DNA of 64,000 bases. Origin: Pseudomonas xantholysinigenes (GTDB lineage Bacteria; Pseudomonadota; Gammaproteobacteria; Pseudomonadales; Pseudomonadaceae). The notes beneath the pieces are model-generated. The model saw only the letters and a program-made list of their open reading frames with translations, made no database searches and was not told where the DNA came from. Shown here one piece after another: positions 6,914-15,150 of this stretch; the first letter of the stretch is position 1; each line of letters opens with the position of its first letter. The stretch spans positions 3,689,001 through 3,753,000 of the forward strand of contig NZ_CP077095.1 of NCBI RefSeq assembly GCF_014268885.2, given 5' to 3'. The position numbers and the translations under genes were made by a program.

Positions 6914-7735
6914 CTACTGTTTGGGGGCGCCCTGCGACGCCTGCATCTGTGCCTTCCAGCGTTCCACATTACGCTGCAGCACCGCTTCGCTCGCCCCGGA
7001 GATCGGCAATTCTGTCAGCTTTTTGGCCAGTTGTCCGCGCAACCAGCTGTCGTTGCATGCCGAGTTGTGCGAAACCGCCAGGTACAACCCCGGCCGGTCC
7101 ACGGGCAAGCCACGGGCGATCAGCTCGTTGCCCATCCCCAGGCTTTGCGCCATGGCCATTCCGGAGTAGCGACCCGCCAGCACATAGTCGACCTGGCCAA
7201 GCACCAGCCTCTGGAACGCCTGGGTGAGATTCTGCGCCGGCTCCAGCTTCAGCTGGGCCTTGGCGAACGCTTCGAAGGCCGGCGTCAGCCGCGCCTTCTC
7301 CGACAAGCCGCCACGGTATTGCGCCAGGTCCGCCGGGCCGTTGAACTCGAGCACCGCGTCGTGGCGGGTCCAGACCAGATACTCATTGAGCTGCAAGGCC
7401 GGATGAATATAGTCCAGGGATGTCAGCTGAGTGACCTGCAACGGGGTATCGAGCAGCAAGTCCATGCGCCCGCTGCGCACTTCGTCGAGCGCCTGCTCAC
7501 GCTTGCCGGCATGCAGCACCTCGACCTTCAACCCCAACTCGTCGGCCACCTGACGCAGCAGATCAACATTGGCGCCAATCAGGTGTTTCGGGTCCTGCGG
7601 ATCCTGCCAGGAATACGGTGGCGCATCCGGACTGCCGGTAGCCACCAGGCGCTCGCACTTCCCTACCGCCCATACCGGGCTCGACAGCAGCGCAAGCGCG
7701 CAAGCCAGCATCCCCTTGCTCGAACGAAACACCAT
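6914..7735 (-). CDS. Periplasmic solute-binding protein, family 3-like
   Basis: The 273-residue protein has a signal peptide (start ATG 7735, cleavage near VWA) and a family 3 binding-protein layout: PPYSW near residue 40, GANVDLLRQVADELG, and a domain hinge region. There is no transporter gene nearby, so it may be an orphan receptor or a divergent sensor-type protein. Its stop is 10 bp upstream of the DUF4398 start, suggesting one transcript with that pair. The ligand cannot be read from the sequence. Confidence 0.78.
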   Translation of the reverse strand: MVFRSSKGMLACALALLSSPVWAVGKCERLVATGSPDAPPYSWQDPQDPKHLIGANVDLLRQVADELGLKVEVLHAGKREQALDEVRSGRMDLLLDTPLQVTQLTSLDYIHPALQLNEYLVWTRHDAVLEFNGPADLAQYRGGLSEKARLTPAFEAFAKAQLKLEPAQNLTQAFQRLVLGQVDYVLAGRYSGMAMAQSLGMGNELIARGLPVDRPGLYLAVSHNSACNDSWLRGQLAKKLTELPISGASEAVLQRNVERWKAQMQASQGAPKQ

Positions 7736-7768
7736 GCAACCACTCCCCGCCCATGAAACAACAGCCAT

Positions 7769-7806
7769 GAAAAAACCCGGACCGCCAAGGGCGGGCCGGG
7801 TTCTTT
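7769..7806 (-). terminator. Rho-independent terminator of etfBA
   Basis: On the minus strand, AACCCGGCCCGCC pairs with GGCGGTCCGGGTT and is followed by a T-run. It lies 20-55 bp past the etfA stop at 7825. Confidence 0.88.
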
Positions 7807-7824
7807 ATAAGTGAAGCAGGCGGA

Positions 7825-8754
7825 TCAGACCAGCTTTTCCAGCTCCGGAACCGCCTCGAACAGGTCGGCGACCAGGCCGTAGTCGGCGACCTGGAAGATC
7901 GGCGCCTCTTCGTCCTTGTTGATCGCGACGATGACCTTCGAGTCTTTCATACCGGCCAGGTGCTGGATCGCGCCGGAGATACCGACGGCGATGTACAACT
8001 GGGGCGCGACGATCTTGCCAGTCTGGCCGACCTGCATGTCGTTCGGCACGAAGCCTGCGTCGACGGCAGCGCGCGAGGCACCGACCGCGGCGCCGAGCTT
8101 GTCGGCCAGGGCGTACAGGTGCTTGAAGTTGTCACCGTTGCCCATGCCACGACCACCGGAAACGACGATCTTGGCGGCGGTCAGTTCAGGACGATCGGAC
8201 TTGGCCAGCTCTTCGCCAACAAAGGCCGACTTGCCGGCATCGTGAGCAGCGGCAACCGCCTCGACAGCAGCCGAACCACCTTCGGCGGCCACGGCGTCGA
8301 AGCCGGTGGTACGCACGGTGATGACCTTGATGGCAGCGTTCGACTGCACGGTAGCGATGGCGTTACCAGCGTAGATCGGGCGCTTGAAGGTATCGGCGGA
8401 TTCGACCGCGATGATCTCGGAGATCTGGTCGACATCCAGCAGCGCGGCAACGCGCGGCAGGATGTTCTTGCCGTTGGTGGTGGCCGGGGCCAGCACATGG
8501 CTGTAGCCCTTGGCCAGCTCGACCAGCAGCGGCGCGACGTTTTCCGGCAGGGCGTGGGCGTAGGCCGCGTTGTCGGCGACCAGCACCTTGGCTACACCGG
8601 CGATCTTCGCGGCGGACTCGGCAACGCCACCGACGTTCGCGCCTGCAACCAGCACGTGGATATCGCCACCGATCTTGGCGGCAGCGGCGACGGTGTTCAG
8701 GGTGGCCGGGGCAACGGCACCGTTTTCGTGTTCAGCGACAACCAGGATAGTCAT
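7825..8754 (-). CDS. etfA: Electron transfer flavoprotein alpha subunit
   Basis: EtfA (309 residues, standard length) carries the FAD of the ETF heterodimer, which takes electrons from acyl-CoA and other dehydrogenases and passes them to ETF-QO. The C-terminal FAD domain is clear: [39 protein letters not shown] and [11 protein letters not shown]. It lies directly after etfB with no gap, followed by a terminator. The oxidoreductase gene is divergently placed 544 bp from etfB. Confidence 0.97.
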   Translation of the reverse strand: MTILVVAEHENGAVAPATLNTVAAAAKIGGDIHVLVAGANVGGVAESAAKIAGVAKVLVADNAAYAHALPENVAPLLVELAKGYSHVLAPATTNGKNILPRVAALLDVDQISEIIAVESADTFKRPIYAGNAIATVQSNAAIKVITVRTTGFDAVAAEGGSAAVEAVAAAHDAGKSAFVGEELAKSDRPELTAAKIVVSGGRGMGNGDNFKHLYALADKLGAAVGASRAAVDAGFVPNDMQVGQTGKIVAPQLYIAVGISGAIQHLAGMKDSKVIVAINKDEEAPIFQVADYGLVADLFEAVPELEKLV

Positions 8755-9504
8755 TTAGATTACCTTCGCTTCGTTCTTCAGCTTCTCGACCAGTTCGGCC
8801 ACCGACTTGACCTTGATACCGGCGCTACGGGCAGCCGGCGCTTCGACTTTCAGGGTCTTGTTGGTGGAGGCGAGGGAAACGCCCAGCGCGTCTGGAGTGA
8901 CAGTCTCCAGAGGCTTCTTCTTGGCCTTCATGATGTTCGGCAGCGACGCGTAGCGTGGCTCGTTCAGGCGCAGGTCGGTAGTGACGATCGCCGGCAGGTT
9001 CAGCGCGACGGTCTGCAGGCCGCCGTCGATTTCACGGGTGACGTTGACCTTGTCGCCAGCGACTTCGACCTTGGAGGCGAAGGTGCCCTGGGCGAAGCCA
9101 GTCAGCGCGGCGAGCATCTGGCCGGTCTGGTTGTTGTCGCTGTCGATGGCCTGCTTGCCGAGGATGACCAGCTGCGGCTGCTCCTTGTCGACAACGGCTT
9201 TCAGCGCCTTGGCCACGGCCAGGGAGTTCAGTTCGTCGGCGGCTTCCACCAGGATGGCGCGGTCAGCACCCAGGGCCAGGGCGGTACGCAGTTGCTCCTG
9301 GGCGGCGGTCGGGCCGACGGAGACGACGACGATTTCGCTCGCCACGCCTTTCTCTTTCAGGCGGACGGCTTCTTCCACGGCGATTTCGCAGAAGGGGTTC
9401 ATGGACATCTTGACGTTTGCAAGGTCGACGCCGGAGTTGTCCGCCTTGACGCGAACCTTGACGTTGTAGTCGACCACTCGTTTGACAGCTACAAGAACCT
9501 TCAT
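8755..9504 (-). CDS. etfB: Electron transfer flavoprotein beta subunit
   Basis: EtfB (249 residues) begins [20 protein letters not shown], as usual. The AMP-binding and dehydrogenase recognition regions are present ([36 protein letters not shown], the ETF beta signature region). It is first in the etfBA operon and pairs with EtfA in the cytoplasm. Upstream lies a 544-bp divergent region shared with ETF-QO. Confidence 0.97.
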   Translation of the reverse strand: MKVLVAVKRVVDYNVKVRVKADNSGVDLANVKMSMNPFCEIAVEEAVRLKEKGVASEIVVVSVGPTAAQEQLRTALALGADRAILVEAADELNSLAVAKALKAVVDKEQPQLVILGKQAIDSDNNQTGQMLAALTGFAQGTFASKVEVAGDKVNVTREIDGGLQTVALNLPAIVTTDLRLNEPRYASLPNIMKAKKKPLETVTPDALGVSLASTNKTLKVEAPAARSAGIKVKSVAELVEKLKNEAKVI

Positions 9505-9878
9505 GGATTCCTCGTTACTCTCCGGTGAAAAGAAGATCGCCTGGGGGCTGCCCGGCGAATGCGCGTGGGTACAAGGGCACCTCTAAAAACGTTCCGGAAG
9601 CGGAAAATTTCAAGTGACCGATCAGTCCTGTCGCGACCCCGGGTTCGAAAACCCACGGGTCATTTCCTGTCGTGGCGTGTAGACTCCACTACAACACCTG
9701 ATTCGGCCCGCAAACCCTGCTCCACGCCTGGTCTTTAGGGGTGCACCTGCGCCCGACGGTCAGCCTACGGCGAGCGTAAAAGCGCTCGTATCTTGACCGT
9801 AACACCCAATCCGGTCAATACGGCAAATTGGCCAGCCTCCAGCCGCGTACCTTTGATTTTACTGGGCTCCGGCAAATT

Positions 9879-9892
9879 CAAACAAACGTTTG
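9879..9892. promoter_or_regulatory. PsrA-like operator at the ETF-QO promoter
   Basis: CAAAC-AAAC-GTTTG fits the PsrA motif and ends 2 bp before the -35 hexamer. Repression of ETF genes by PsrA, relieved by long-chain fatty acids, is known in pseudomonads, so the location makes sense. Confidence 0.6.
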
Positions 9893-9894
9893 TA

Positions 9895-9923
9895 TTGGAC
9901 CCGCCAAGTGGTGTAGATATAAT
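9895..9923 (+). promoter_or_regulatory. Sigma-70 promoter of ETF-QO
   Basis: TTGGAC (9895-9900), a 17-bp spacer, then a perfect TATAAT (9918-9923). The transcript leader would be about 120 nt before the GTG start at 10049. Confidence 0.8.
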
Positions 9924-10048
9924 GCGCGGCCAAGACAAGACGGTGTAGTCCGTCACCGGCGAAGCTACAGCACCCACGCGCCGCACGTGACCGTGAAACA
10001 CCCATAAAAGACAAGCAACAGCGATGAGCCTTGAGTAGGAGAGAACCT

Positions 10049-11713
10049 GTGGAACGCGAATACATGGAATTCGACGTGGTCGTCGTCGGCGCTGGCCCGG
10101 CGGGCCTGTCCGCCGCCTGCCGCCTGAAGCAGAAGGCCGCCGAAGCCGGTAGCGAGATCAGCGTCTGCGTGGTCGAGAAAGGCTCCGAAGTCGGCGCCCA
10201 CATCCTCTCCGGCGCGGTGTTCGAACCGCGCGCCCTGAACGAACTGTTCCCCGACTGGAAAGACCTCGGCGCGCCGCTGAACACCGAAGTCAAGCGCGAC
10301 GACATCTATGTGCTGAAAAGTGCCGACAGCTCGACCAAGGTCCCCGACCTGTTCGTGCCCAAGACCATGCACAACCAGGGCAACTACATCATCTCCCTGG
10401 GCAACCTGTGCCGCTGGCTGGCCCAGCAGGCCGAGAACCTGGGCGTCGAGATCTACCCGGGCTTCGCCGCCCAGGAAGCGCTGTTCGATGAAAACGGCGT
10501 GGTCCGCGGGATCATCACCGGCGACCTCGGCGTCGACCGCGAAGGCAACCCGAAGGACGGCCTGTATACCCCGGGCATGGAACTGCGCGCCAAGTACACC
10601 CTGTTCGCCGAAGGCTGCCGTGGCCATATCGGCAAGCAGCTGATCAAGCGCTTCGACCTGGACAATGAATCCGACGTCCAGCACTACGGCATCGGCCTCA
10701 AGGAAATCTGGGAAATCGACCCGGCCAAGCACGAGCAGGGCCTGGTGGTGCACACCGCCGGCTGGCCGCTGGACGTGATGAGCGCCGAGAACACCGGCGG
10801 CTCCTTCCTTTATCACTTGGAAAACAACCAGGTGGTGGTCGGCCTGATCGTCGACCTGTCCTACTCCAACCCGTACCTGTCGCCGTTCGACGAATTCCAG
10901 CGCCTCAAGCACCACCCGGTGATGGCCCAGTACCTCGAAGGCGGCAAGCGCATCAGCTACGGCGCCCGCGCCATCTGCAAGGGCGGCCTGAACTCGCTGC
11001 CGAAGATGGTCTTCAATGGCGGCGCGCTGATCGGCTGCGACCTGGGCACCCTGAACTTCTCCAAGATCAAGGGCAGCCACACCGCGATGAAATCGGGCAT
11101 GCTCGCCGCCGAAGCCGTGGCCGACGCACTGATCGCCGGCAGTGAGGGCGGTGACCAGTTGAACGGCTATGTCAGCGCCTTCAAGGCCAGCTGGCTGTAC
11201 GAGGAACTGTTCGCCAGCCGCAACTTTGGCCCCGCCCTGCATAAGTTCGGCCCGCTGCTCGGTGGCGCGTTCAACTACATCGACCAGAACTGGTTCGGTG
11301 GCAAGCTGCCGTTCACCCTGCACGACACCAAGCCGGACTATGCCTGCCTCAAGCTCGCCGCCGACTCGCAGAAGATCGACTACCCGAAACCAGATGGCAA
11401 GCTCAGCTTCGACAAGCTCAGCTCGGTATTCCTCTCCAGCACCAACCATGAAGAGGAACAACCCTGCCACCTGAAGCTGACCGACCCGAACATCCCGATC
11501 GCCAGCAACCTGCCGCTGTACGACGAACCGGCGCAGCGCTACTGCCCGGCCGGCGTGTACGAGGTGGTCACCCAGGAAGACGGCAACAAGCGCTTCCAGA
11601 TCAACGCGCAGAACTGCGTGCACTGCAAGACCTGCGACATCAAGGACCCGGCCCAGAACATCACCTGGGTCACCCCCGAAGGCGCCGGCGGGCCGAACTA
11701 CCCAAACATGTAA
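10049..11713 (+). CDS. Electron transfer flavoprotein-ubiquinone oxidoreductase
   Basis: This 554-residue inner-membrane flavoprotein passes electrons from reduced ETF to ubiquinone, linking fatty-acid and amino-acid oxidation to respiration. FAD-binding GxGxxG is near the start (VVVVGAGPAGLSAACRL). The C-terminal 4Fe-4S ligands are in YCPAGVYE and NCVHCKTCDIKDPAQNI. I chose GTG 10049, which has AGGAGA 6-8 bases upstream; an in-frame TTG at 10031 lacks such support. A terminator follows at 11733. Sometimes called etfD. Confidence 0.95.
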   Translation: MEREYMEFDVVVVGAGPAGLSAACRLKQKAAEAGSEISVCVVEKGSEVGAHILSGAVFEPRALNELFPDWKDLGAPLNTEVKRDDIYVLKSADSSTKVPDLFVPKTMHNQGNYIISLGNLCRWLAQQAENLGVEIYPGFAAQEALFDENGVVRGIITGDLGVDREGNPKDGLYTPGMELRAKYTLFAEGCRGHIGKQLIKRFDLDNESDVQHYGIGLKEIWEIDPAKHEQGLVVHTAGWPLDVMSAENTGGSFLYHLENNQVVVGLIVDLSYSNPYLSPFDEFQRLKHHPVMAQYLEGGKRISYGARAICKGGLNSLPKMVFNGGALIGCDLGTLNFSKIKGSHTAMKSGMLAAEAVADALIAGSEGGDQLNGYVSAFKASWLYEELFASRNFGPALHKFGPLLGGAFNYIDQNWFGGKLPFTLHDTKPDYACLKLAADSQKIDYPKPDGKLSFDKLSSVFLSSTNHEEEQPCHLKLTDPNIPIASNLPLYDEPAQRYCPAGVYEVVTQEDGNKRFQINAQNCVHCKTCDIKDPAQNITWVTPEGAGGPNYPNM

Positions 11714-11732
11714 GCCCTGCCCTTGCGGCAAG

Positions 11733-11769
11733 AAAAAGCCCCCTGGCCGTGAGGCCCGGGGGCTTTTTC
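11733..11769 (+). terminator. Rho-independent terminator of ETF-QO
   Basis: AAAAAGCCCCC pairs with GGGGGCTTTTT around CTGGCCGTGAGGCCC, which forms an upper stem. The A- and T-runs on both sides make it usable in both directions, serving mqsA as well. Confidence 0.9.
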
Positions 11770-11782
11770 ATGATTGATAGCG

Positions 11783-12184
11783 TCAGGCAGTTCTGACTTC
11801 CTCGAACAACTCAGGATGGCGGTCGAGCAACTTGAACAGCTTGATCAATGCCAACGGCGGCTTGGTCTTGCCATTTTCGTAACGGGAGAAGGCATTGACT
11901 CCGCCGCCAAAGATTTCGCCGGCTTCACGCTGATCGAGATCGAATTTCCGGCGAACAGCTGCAATGAAGCCAGGGTCTACGACCGAGGCATTGACGCGCT
12001 GATTGAAGGCCCGCATTTCGGCATTCACGCGCCGTGCCACCGGCACCGTCATGATCGCCTCGTCGCATGCAGGACAGAACTCAGCCTCGACCTGCAAAAT
12101 GACCATCGACTCACCCTTGTACGTGTGTGGTAGGTCGCGGACTGCCTGGACCAGCTCCCCTGCTCCACAGATCGGACACTTCAT
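11783..12184 (-). CDS. mqsA: MqsA-type antitoxin and repressor
   Basis: The 133-residue protein has the two-part MqsA structure. The N-terminal zinc domain has CPIC (residues 3-6) and CPAC (37-40), which binds the MqsR toxin. The C-terminal XRE-like helix-turn-helix (RKFDLDQREAGEIFGGGVNAFSRYENGKTKPP) binds AACCT-N3-AGGTT operators. Exactly such an operator lies upstream at 12340-12356. The cognate toxin gene is internally deleted, so here MqsA is an orphan antitoxin that may still act as a transcriptional regulator. All motifs look intact. Confidence 0.95.
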   Translation of the reverse strand: MKCPICGAGELVQAVRDLPHTYKGESMVILQVEAEFCPACDEAIMTVPVARRVNAEMRAFNQRVNASVVDPGFIAAVRRKFDLDQREAGEIFGGGVNAFSRYENGKTKPPLALIKLFKLLDRHPELFEEVRTA

Positions 12185-12187
12185 GGC

Positions 12188-12333
12188 TTACAGCTCCTTG
12201 AAAGACACAATGAGCAAGTCATTGATTACAACCAGCTTGAGATACACCCGGCCCACTGGAGTCATCGGACGATCAACATCATGCCAAGGGCCTGCACACG
12301 TGCCAGTGAGCAATGAGGCGTTCTCTCTTCCAT
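12188..12333 (-). pseudogene. mqsR: mqsR toxin remnant with internal deletion and frameshift
   Basis: From ATG 12333 the first 16 codons read MEERTPHCSLARVQAL, matching the start of E. coli MqsR (98 residues). Translation then runs out of frame to a stop. In the next frame the sequence resumes as WHDVDRPM...VGRVYLKLVVIND...FKEL, matching the last 32 MqsR residues, and stops at 12188-12190, 3 bp before mqsA. The two parts meet at 12284-12286. About 50 codons (near 151 bp) of the middle, including the RNase core, are missing. The toxin must be inactive. Confidence 0.88.
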
Positions 12334-12339
12334 GAAAAA

Positions 12340-12356
12340 TTAACCTTCCAGGTTAA
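12340..12356. promoter_or_regulatory. MqsA operator
   Basis: TTAACCT-TCC-AGGTTAA is a perfect 7-bp-arm palindrome and exactly the AACCT-N3-AGGTT site known for MqsA. It lies 7 bp upstream of the mqsR start. Confidence 0.88.
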
Positions 12357-12368
12357 ATTTGGCTAATA

Positions 12369-12384
12369 GGTTATTCCAATAACC
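12369..12384. promoter_or_regulatory. Second palindrome upstream of mqsRA
   Basis: GGTTATT-CC-AATAACC is a perfect palindrome 12 bp from the MqsA site. The E. coli mqsRA promoter also has two palindromes. The arms are in the opposite polarity to the AACCT-AGGTT site, so its role is uncertain. Confidence 0.5.
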
Positions 12385-12427
12385 CCCGCCTGGAAGCTTG
12401 CCTCAGCCCTCCACCACCCTTACGGCC

Positions 12428-13753
12428 TCATTTGTCACCACACATGATCGGCATCGACTCTACACCGAACACCAACGGTTCCCGACGCCCGAAATACAGT
12501 GCCGTCAGCAGCCCCACCACGCCCATGGCCAGACAAAAACCGACACACACCCACGGGCTCCACGGCATCAGCGCAATCAAAGCCAGCGGCGTGGTGCTGG
12601 CCCACAGCGCGTAGGCGACGTTATAGGTGAAGGAAATCCCCGATACCCGGATTTCAGCCGGGAACAACCCGACCATTACCGACGGCACCACCCCCACCAC
12701 GCCACAGGACAACCCAGCCAGGGCATAGGCCAGCCAGGTCACGCCCCACTGCCCCACGAGGCTGGCATAGAGCGCACCAACGCCCAGCGGCAGCAGTAGG
12801 CTGTAGATCATCAGCGCGCGCCAGGCGCCGATACGGTCGACCAGCAAACCGGCCAGCACGCAACCAATATTGAGGAAGACAATGCCCACGCTGCTTAAGG
12901 CGAAAGTGTGCCCAGCGCTCATGCCGAAACGCTGCTGCATCACCGTGGGCGTGATCACCACCAGCACCACCACCGCCGAAGTCAGCACGCAGGTCAACAG
13001 CGCAGCAGGAATCAGCGACCGGCGATGTTCGCCCAGCACCCTGCGCAATGGAAACGCCACCGGACGTTCCTGGCGCTCGCGCAGGGCCAGGAACACCGGC
13101 GTCTCGCTGAGCCAGCGGCGCAGCCAGACACCGATCACACCGAACACGCCCCCCAGCAGGAACGGATAACGCCAGGCGTAATCGAGAATCTCCTGGGGCG
13201 TGTAGAGCTGCGCCAGCAGGGTCGCGGTCAGCGCTCCGAGCAAGTAACCGAAGGTCAGCCCGGCTTGCAGGAAGCCCAGCGCATATCCGCGTCGCCCAGC
13301 CGGCGCATGCTCGGCGACGAAGGTCCAGGCGCTGGGCACCTCGCCGCCCACCGCCGCCCCCTGCAGGATACGCAGCGCCAGCAGGATCAGCGGCGCGGCG
13401 TAGCCGATGTCGGCGTAGGTCGGCATCACCCCGATCAGCAGGCAGGGCAACGCCATCATCAGGATGCTCAGGCTGAACACCCGCTTGCGCCCCAGGTGAT
13501 CGGCGAAATGCGCCATGAGGATGCCCCCCAGCGGTCGCGCCAGATAGCCGGTGACGAAGATCCCGAAGCTTTGCAGCAAGCGCAGCCACTCCGGCATTTC
13601 AGGCGGGAAGAACAGCTGGCTGAGGGTCAGGGCGAAGAACACGAAGATGATGAAATCGTAGATTTCCAGCGCGCCCCCCAGCGCCGCCAGGCCCAAGGTC
13701 CGGTGGTCGCCACGGCTGAACCGGGGCGGGCGGGCGGTATCGATGGCAGTCAT
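12428..13753 (-). CDS. MFS transporter of the metabolite:H+ symporter type
   Basis: The 441-residue protein shows about 12 membrane segments and the MFS signature between segments 2 and 3 (AHFADHLGRKRVFSLSILMM). The segment LALRILQGAAVGGEVPSAWTFVAEHAP is characteristic of the metabolite:proton symporter family (ProP, ShiA, KgtP relatives), which import organic acids or osmolytes. ATG 13753 begins the cytoplasmic N terminus; the frame is open further upstream but without such sequence. The substrate is not predictable. It stands alone. Confidence 0.85.
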   Translation of the reverse strand: MTAIDTARPPRFSRGDHRTLGLAALGGALEIYDFIIFVFFALTLSQLFFPPEMPEWLRLLQSFGIFVTGYLARPLGGILMAHFADHLGRKRVFSLSILMMALPCLLIGVMPTYADIGYAAPLILLALRILQGAAVGGEVPSAWTFVAEHAPAGRRGYALGFLQAGLTFGYLLGALTATLLAQLYTPQEILDYAWRYPFLLGGVFGVIGVWLRRWLSETPVFLALRERQERPVAFPLRRVLGEHRRSLIPAALLTCVLTSAVVVLVVITPTVMQQRFGMSAGHTFALSSVGIVFLNIGCVLAGLLVDRIGAWRALMIYSLLLPLGVGALYASLVGQWGVTWLAYALAGLSCGVVGVVPSVMVGLFPAEIRVSGISFTYNVAYALWASTTPLALIALMPWSPWVCVGFCLAMGVVGLLTALYFGRREPLVFGVESMPIMCGDK

Positions 13754-13811
13754 GGCAGGTTCCGCAACTTGGCAAAAGGCCAAGAGGATAGCAAAGCGCG
13801 CAGCCAAAGGC

Positions 13812-14297
13812 TCAGGAGCTGCGGCTGAACACGGTGAGGCCGAAGTTGGTGCGCCGCCGCGCGTAGCCGGCGCCACCGACCAGCCCCGCCGGCAGGGGTA
13901 ACTGGGCGACCAGCACCGGCAGGTCGATGATCGCCATGAACGACTCCAGCGCCTCGCTGTCGGGCGCGCGCGGCAGGCTGATGCTGACAGCATGACGGTC
14001 GCTCGGCGGCACGCTCGGCACCTTGAGATGGGGCGATTGGTACAGCAGCGCATGCTGGATCTGCGTGCTGACCCGGCAGAACCGAGCCAGGTCGACGCCG
14101 GCATGGCTGGCCAGCTCGATGTTGCCGATCAACAGGTTGAATGGCTGCAAGGCACTGTGTACCAGGCGCTGCAGGTCGTCGAAGCTTTCGACAGGGGCGA
14201 TCCGGTAGTAGCCCAGCGCGTTGAGCATGCGCTCCAGCTGCAGGCGCTGCTCGGGGTGCTCGTCGGCGATCAGAATACGCATGGCTTTGTTAGGCAT
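13812..14297 (-). CDS. Stand-alone receiver-like protein, probably not phosphorylated
   Basis: The 161-residue product (ATG 14297; MPNKAMRILIADEHPEQ) has the start of a CheY-like receiver with an acidic pair (ADEH) and a helix RLQLERMLNALGYYRIAPV. Where the phosphoacceptor aspartate is expected, after strand 3, the sequence reads NLLIGNIEL, with asparagine in its place. The final part (YARRRTNFGLTVFSRSS) is not receiver-like. It may be a pseudo-receiver that acts by binding. It lies 58 bp upstream of the transporter. Confidence 0.6.
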   Translation of the reverse strand: MPNKAMRILIADEHPEQRLQLERMLNALGYYRIAPVESFDDLQRLVHSALQPFNLLIGNIELASHAGVDLARFCRVSTQIQHALLYQSPHLKVPSVPPSDRHAVSISLPRAPDSEALESFMAIIDLPVLVAQLPLPAGLVGGAGYARRRTNFGLTVFSRSS

Positions 14298-14457
14298 GGC
14301 ACGGGCCTGGGCAGTGAGGTTCGGGAACGACGCTCCATGACCGTACTGCGCCCGTGCGGGCATCGTCGGGCAAAACGCCCGAGCGGGGTCTTTCTTGATA
14401 GTTGTCGTGAAACAAGCAGAAATCAAGTCGCCCGCTCACGGAATTTTCACACCGCCT

Positions 14458-14934
14458 TCACGACTCCCAATGGCGCATGCGCACCCGGCAGTGCTTCATG
14501 GCATTGACGATGTGCTTTTCCACCAGGCTGCGGGAAATACCCAGGCGTTCGGCGATCTGGCCATGGGACAAGCCATCGAGCTTGCGCAACAGGAAACTCT
14601 CGCGACAAGGTGCGCTCAACTCGTCCAGGGCCAGCTGCATCAGGGCCAGGCGCTGATCCAGTTGCATGCCCTGCACAGGCGCCGGGCTGTGCCAGCGCTC
14701 ATCCTGGTCGAGGACTTCCAAGGGTTCGGTCTGACGCACCAGATGACGCCGATGGCGATCGACCACCAGGTTCAGCGCCGTGCGGTAGAGGAACGCGCGG
14801 GGGTGCTCGATCTGCTCGCCGGTGGTGCGCTCCAGTACCCGCAGGTACGCGTCGTGGGCGACATCTTCCGCGGCCTGGCGGCTGCCGAGGCGGGCGCTGA
14901 GAAAGTTCACCAATTCGCGATAGTAATGTTCCAC
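14458..14934 (-). CDS. fpvI: FpvI-like ECF sigma factor
   Basis: This is a 158-residue iron-starvation-class ECF sigma factor. Region 2 includes RQAAEDVAHDAYLRVLE and PRAFLYRTALNLVVDRHRR; region 4 includes CRESFLLRKLDGLSHGQIAERLGISRSLVEKHIVNAMKHCR. Length and position next to pvdRT-opmQ match FpvI of P. aeruginosa, which drives the ferripyoverdine receptor gene fpvA. The expected anti-sigma gene fpvR is not beside it in this window. The start is GTG 14934. A Fur-like box lies at 15012-15030. A generic FecI-type role is the alternative. Confidence 0.75.
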   Translation of the reverse strand: MEHYYRELVNFLSARLGSRQAAEDVAHDAYLRVLERTTGEQIEHPRAFLYRTALNLVVDRHRRHLVRQTEPLEVLDQDERWHSPAPVQGMQLDQRLALMQLALDELSAPCRESFLLRKLDGLSHGQIAERLGISRSLVEKHIVNAMKHCRVRMRHWES

Positions 14935-15011
14935 GATGGCACCTGGCGCCTCTCGGCCTGAGCATGGGCATGGATGAGAGACGGGTCTGGATGATGTCAG
15001 CGTGCGATCTT

Positions 15012-15030
15012 ACAAATTATAATTATTCTC
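15012..15030. promoter_or_regulatory. Fur-box-like site upstream of fpvI
   Basis: On the minus strand GAGAATAATTATAATTTGT matches the 19-bp Fur consensus at 12 of 19 positions. It lies about 80 bp upstream of the fpvI start, in a notably AT-rich patch. Confidence 0.55.
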
Positions 15031-15060
15031 AGCAACACGCCGCTTACCCTCGCCTTGCGC

Positions 15061-15084
15061 TAAATCAATCCCTTCCGGCTTCGT
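15061..15084 (+). promoter_or_regulatory. PvdS-dependent promoter of pvdRT-opmQ
   Basis: TAAAT (15061-15065), 16 bp, CGT (15082-15084), preceded by GC. This is the iron-starvation box recognised by PvdS. It is 67 bp upstream of the pvdR start. Confidence 0.85.
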
Positions 15085-15150
15085 TTAACGTCAGACCCCG
15101 AGCGCGCCGCCCCTGCGGCACGCGCCCACTCCCTCCGGCTGGAATCCCGC

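Larger units (their letters stand above)
9505..10048. other. Divergent regulatory region, etfB and ETF-QO
   Basis: No gene is visible in these 544 bp. The right part (9879-9923) holds the ETF-QO promoter and a PsrA-like box. In the left 350 bp I see no repeat or convincing promoter hexamers for etfB. Confidence 0.7.
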
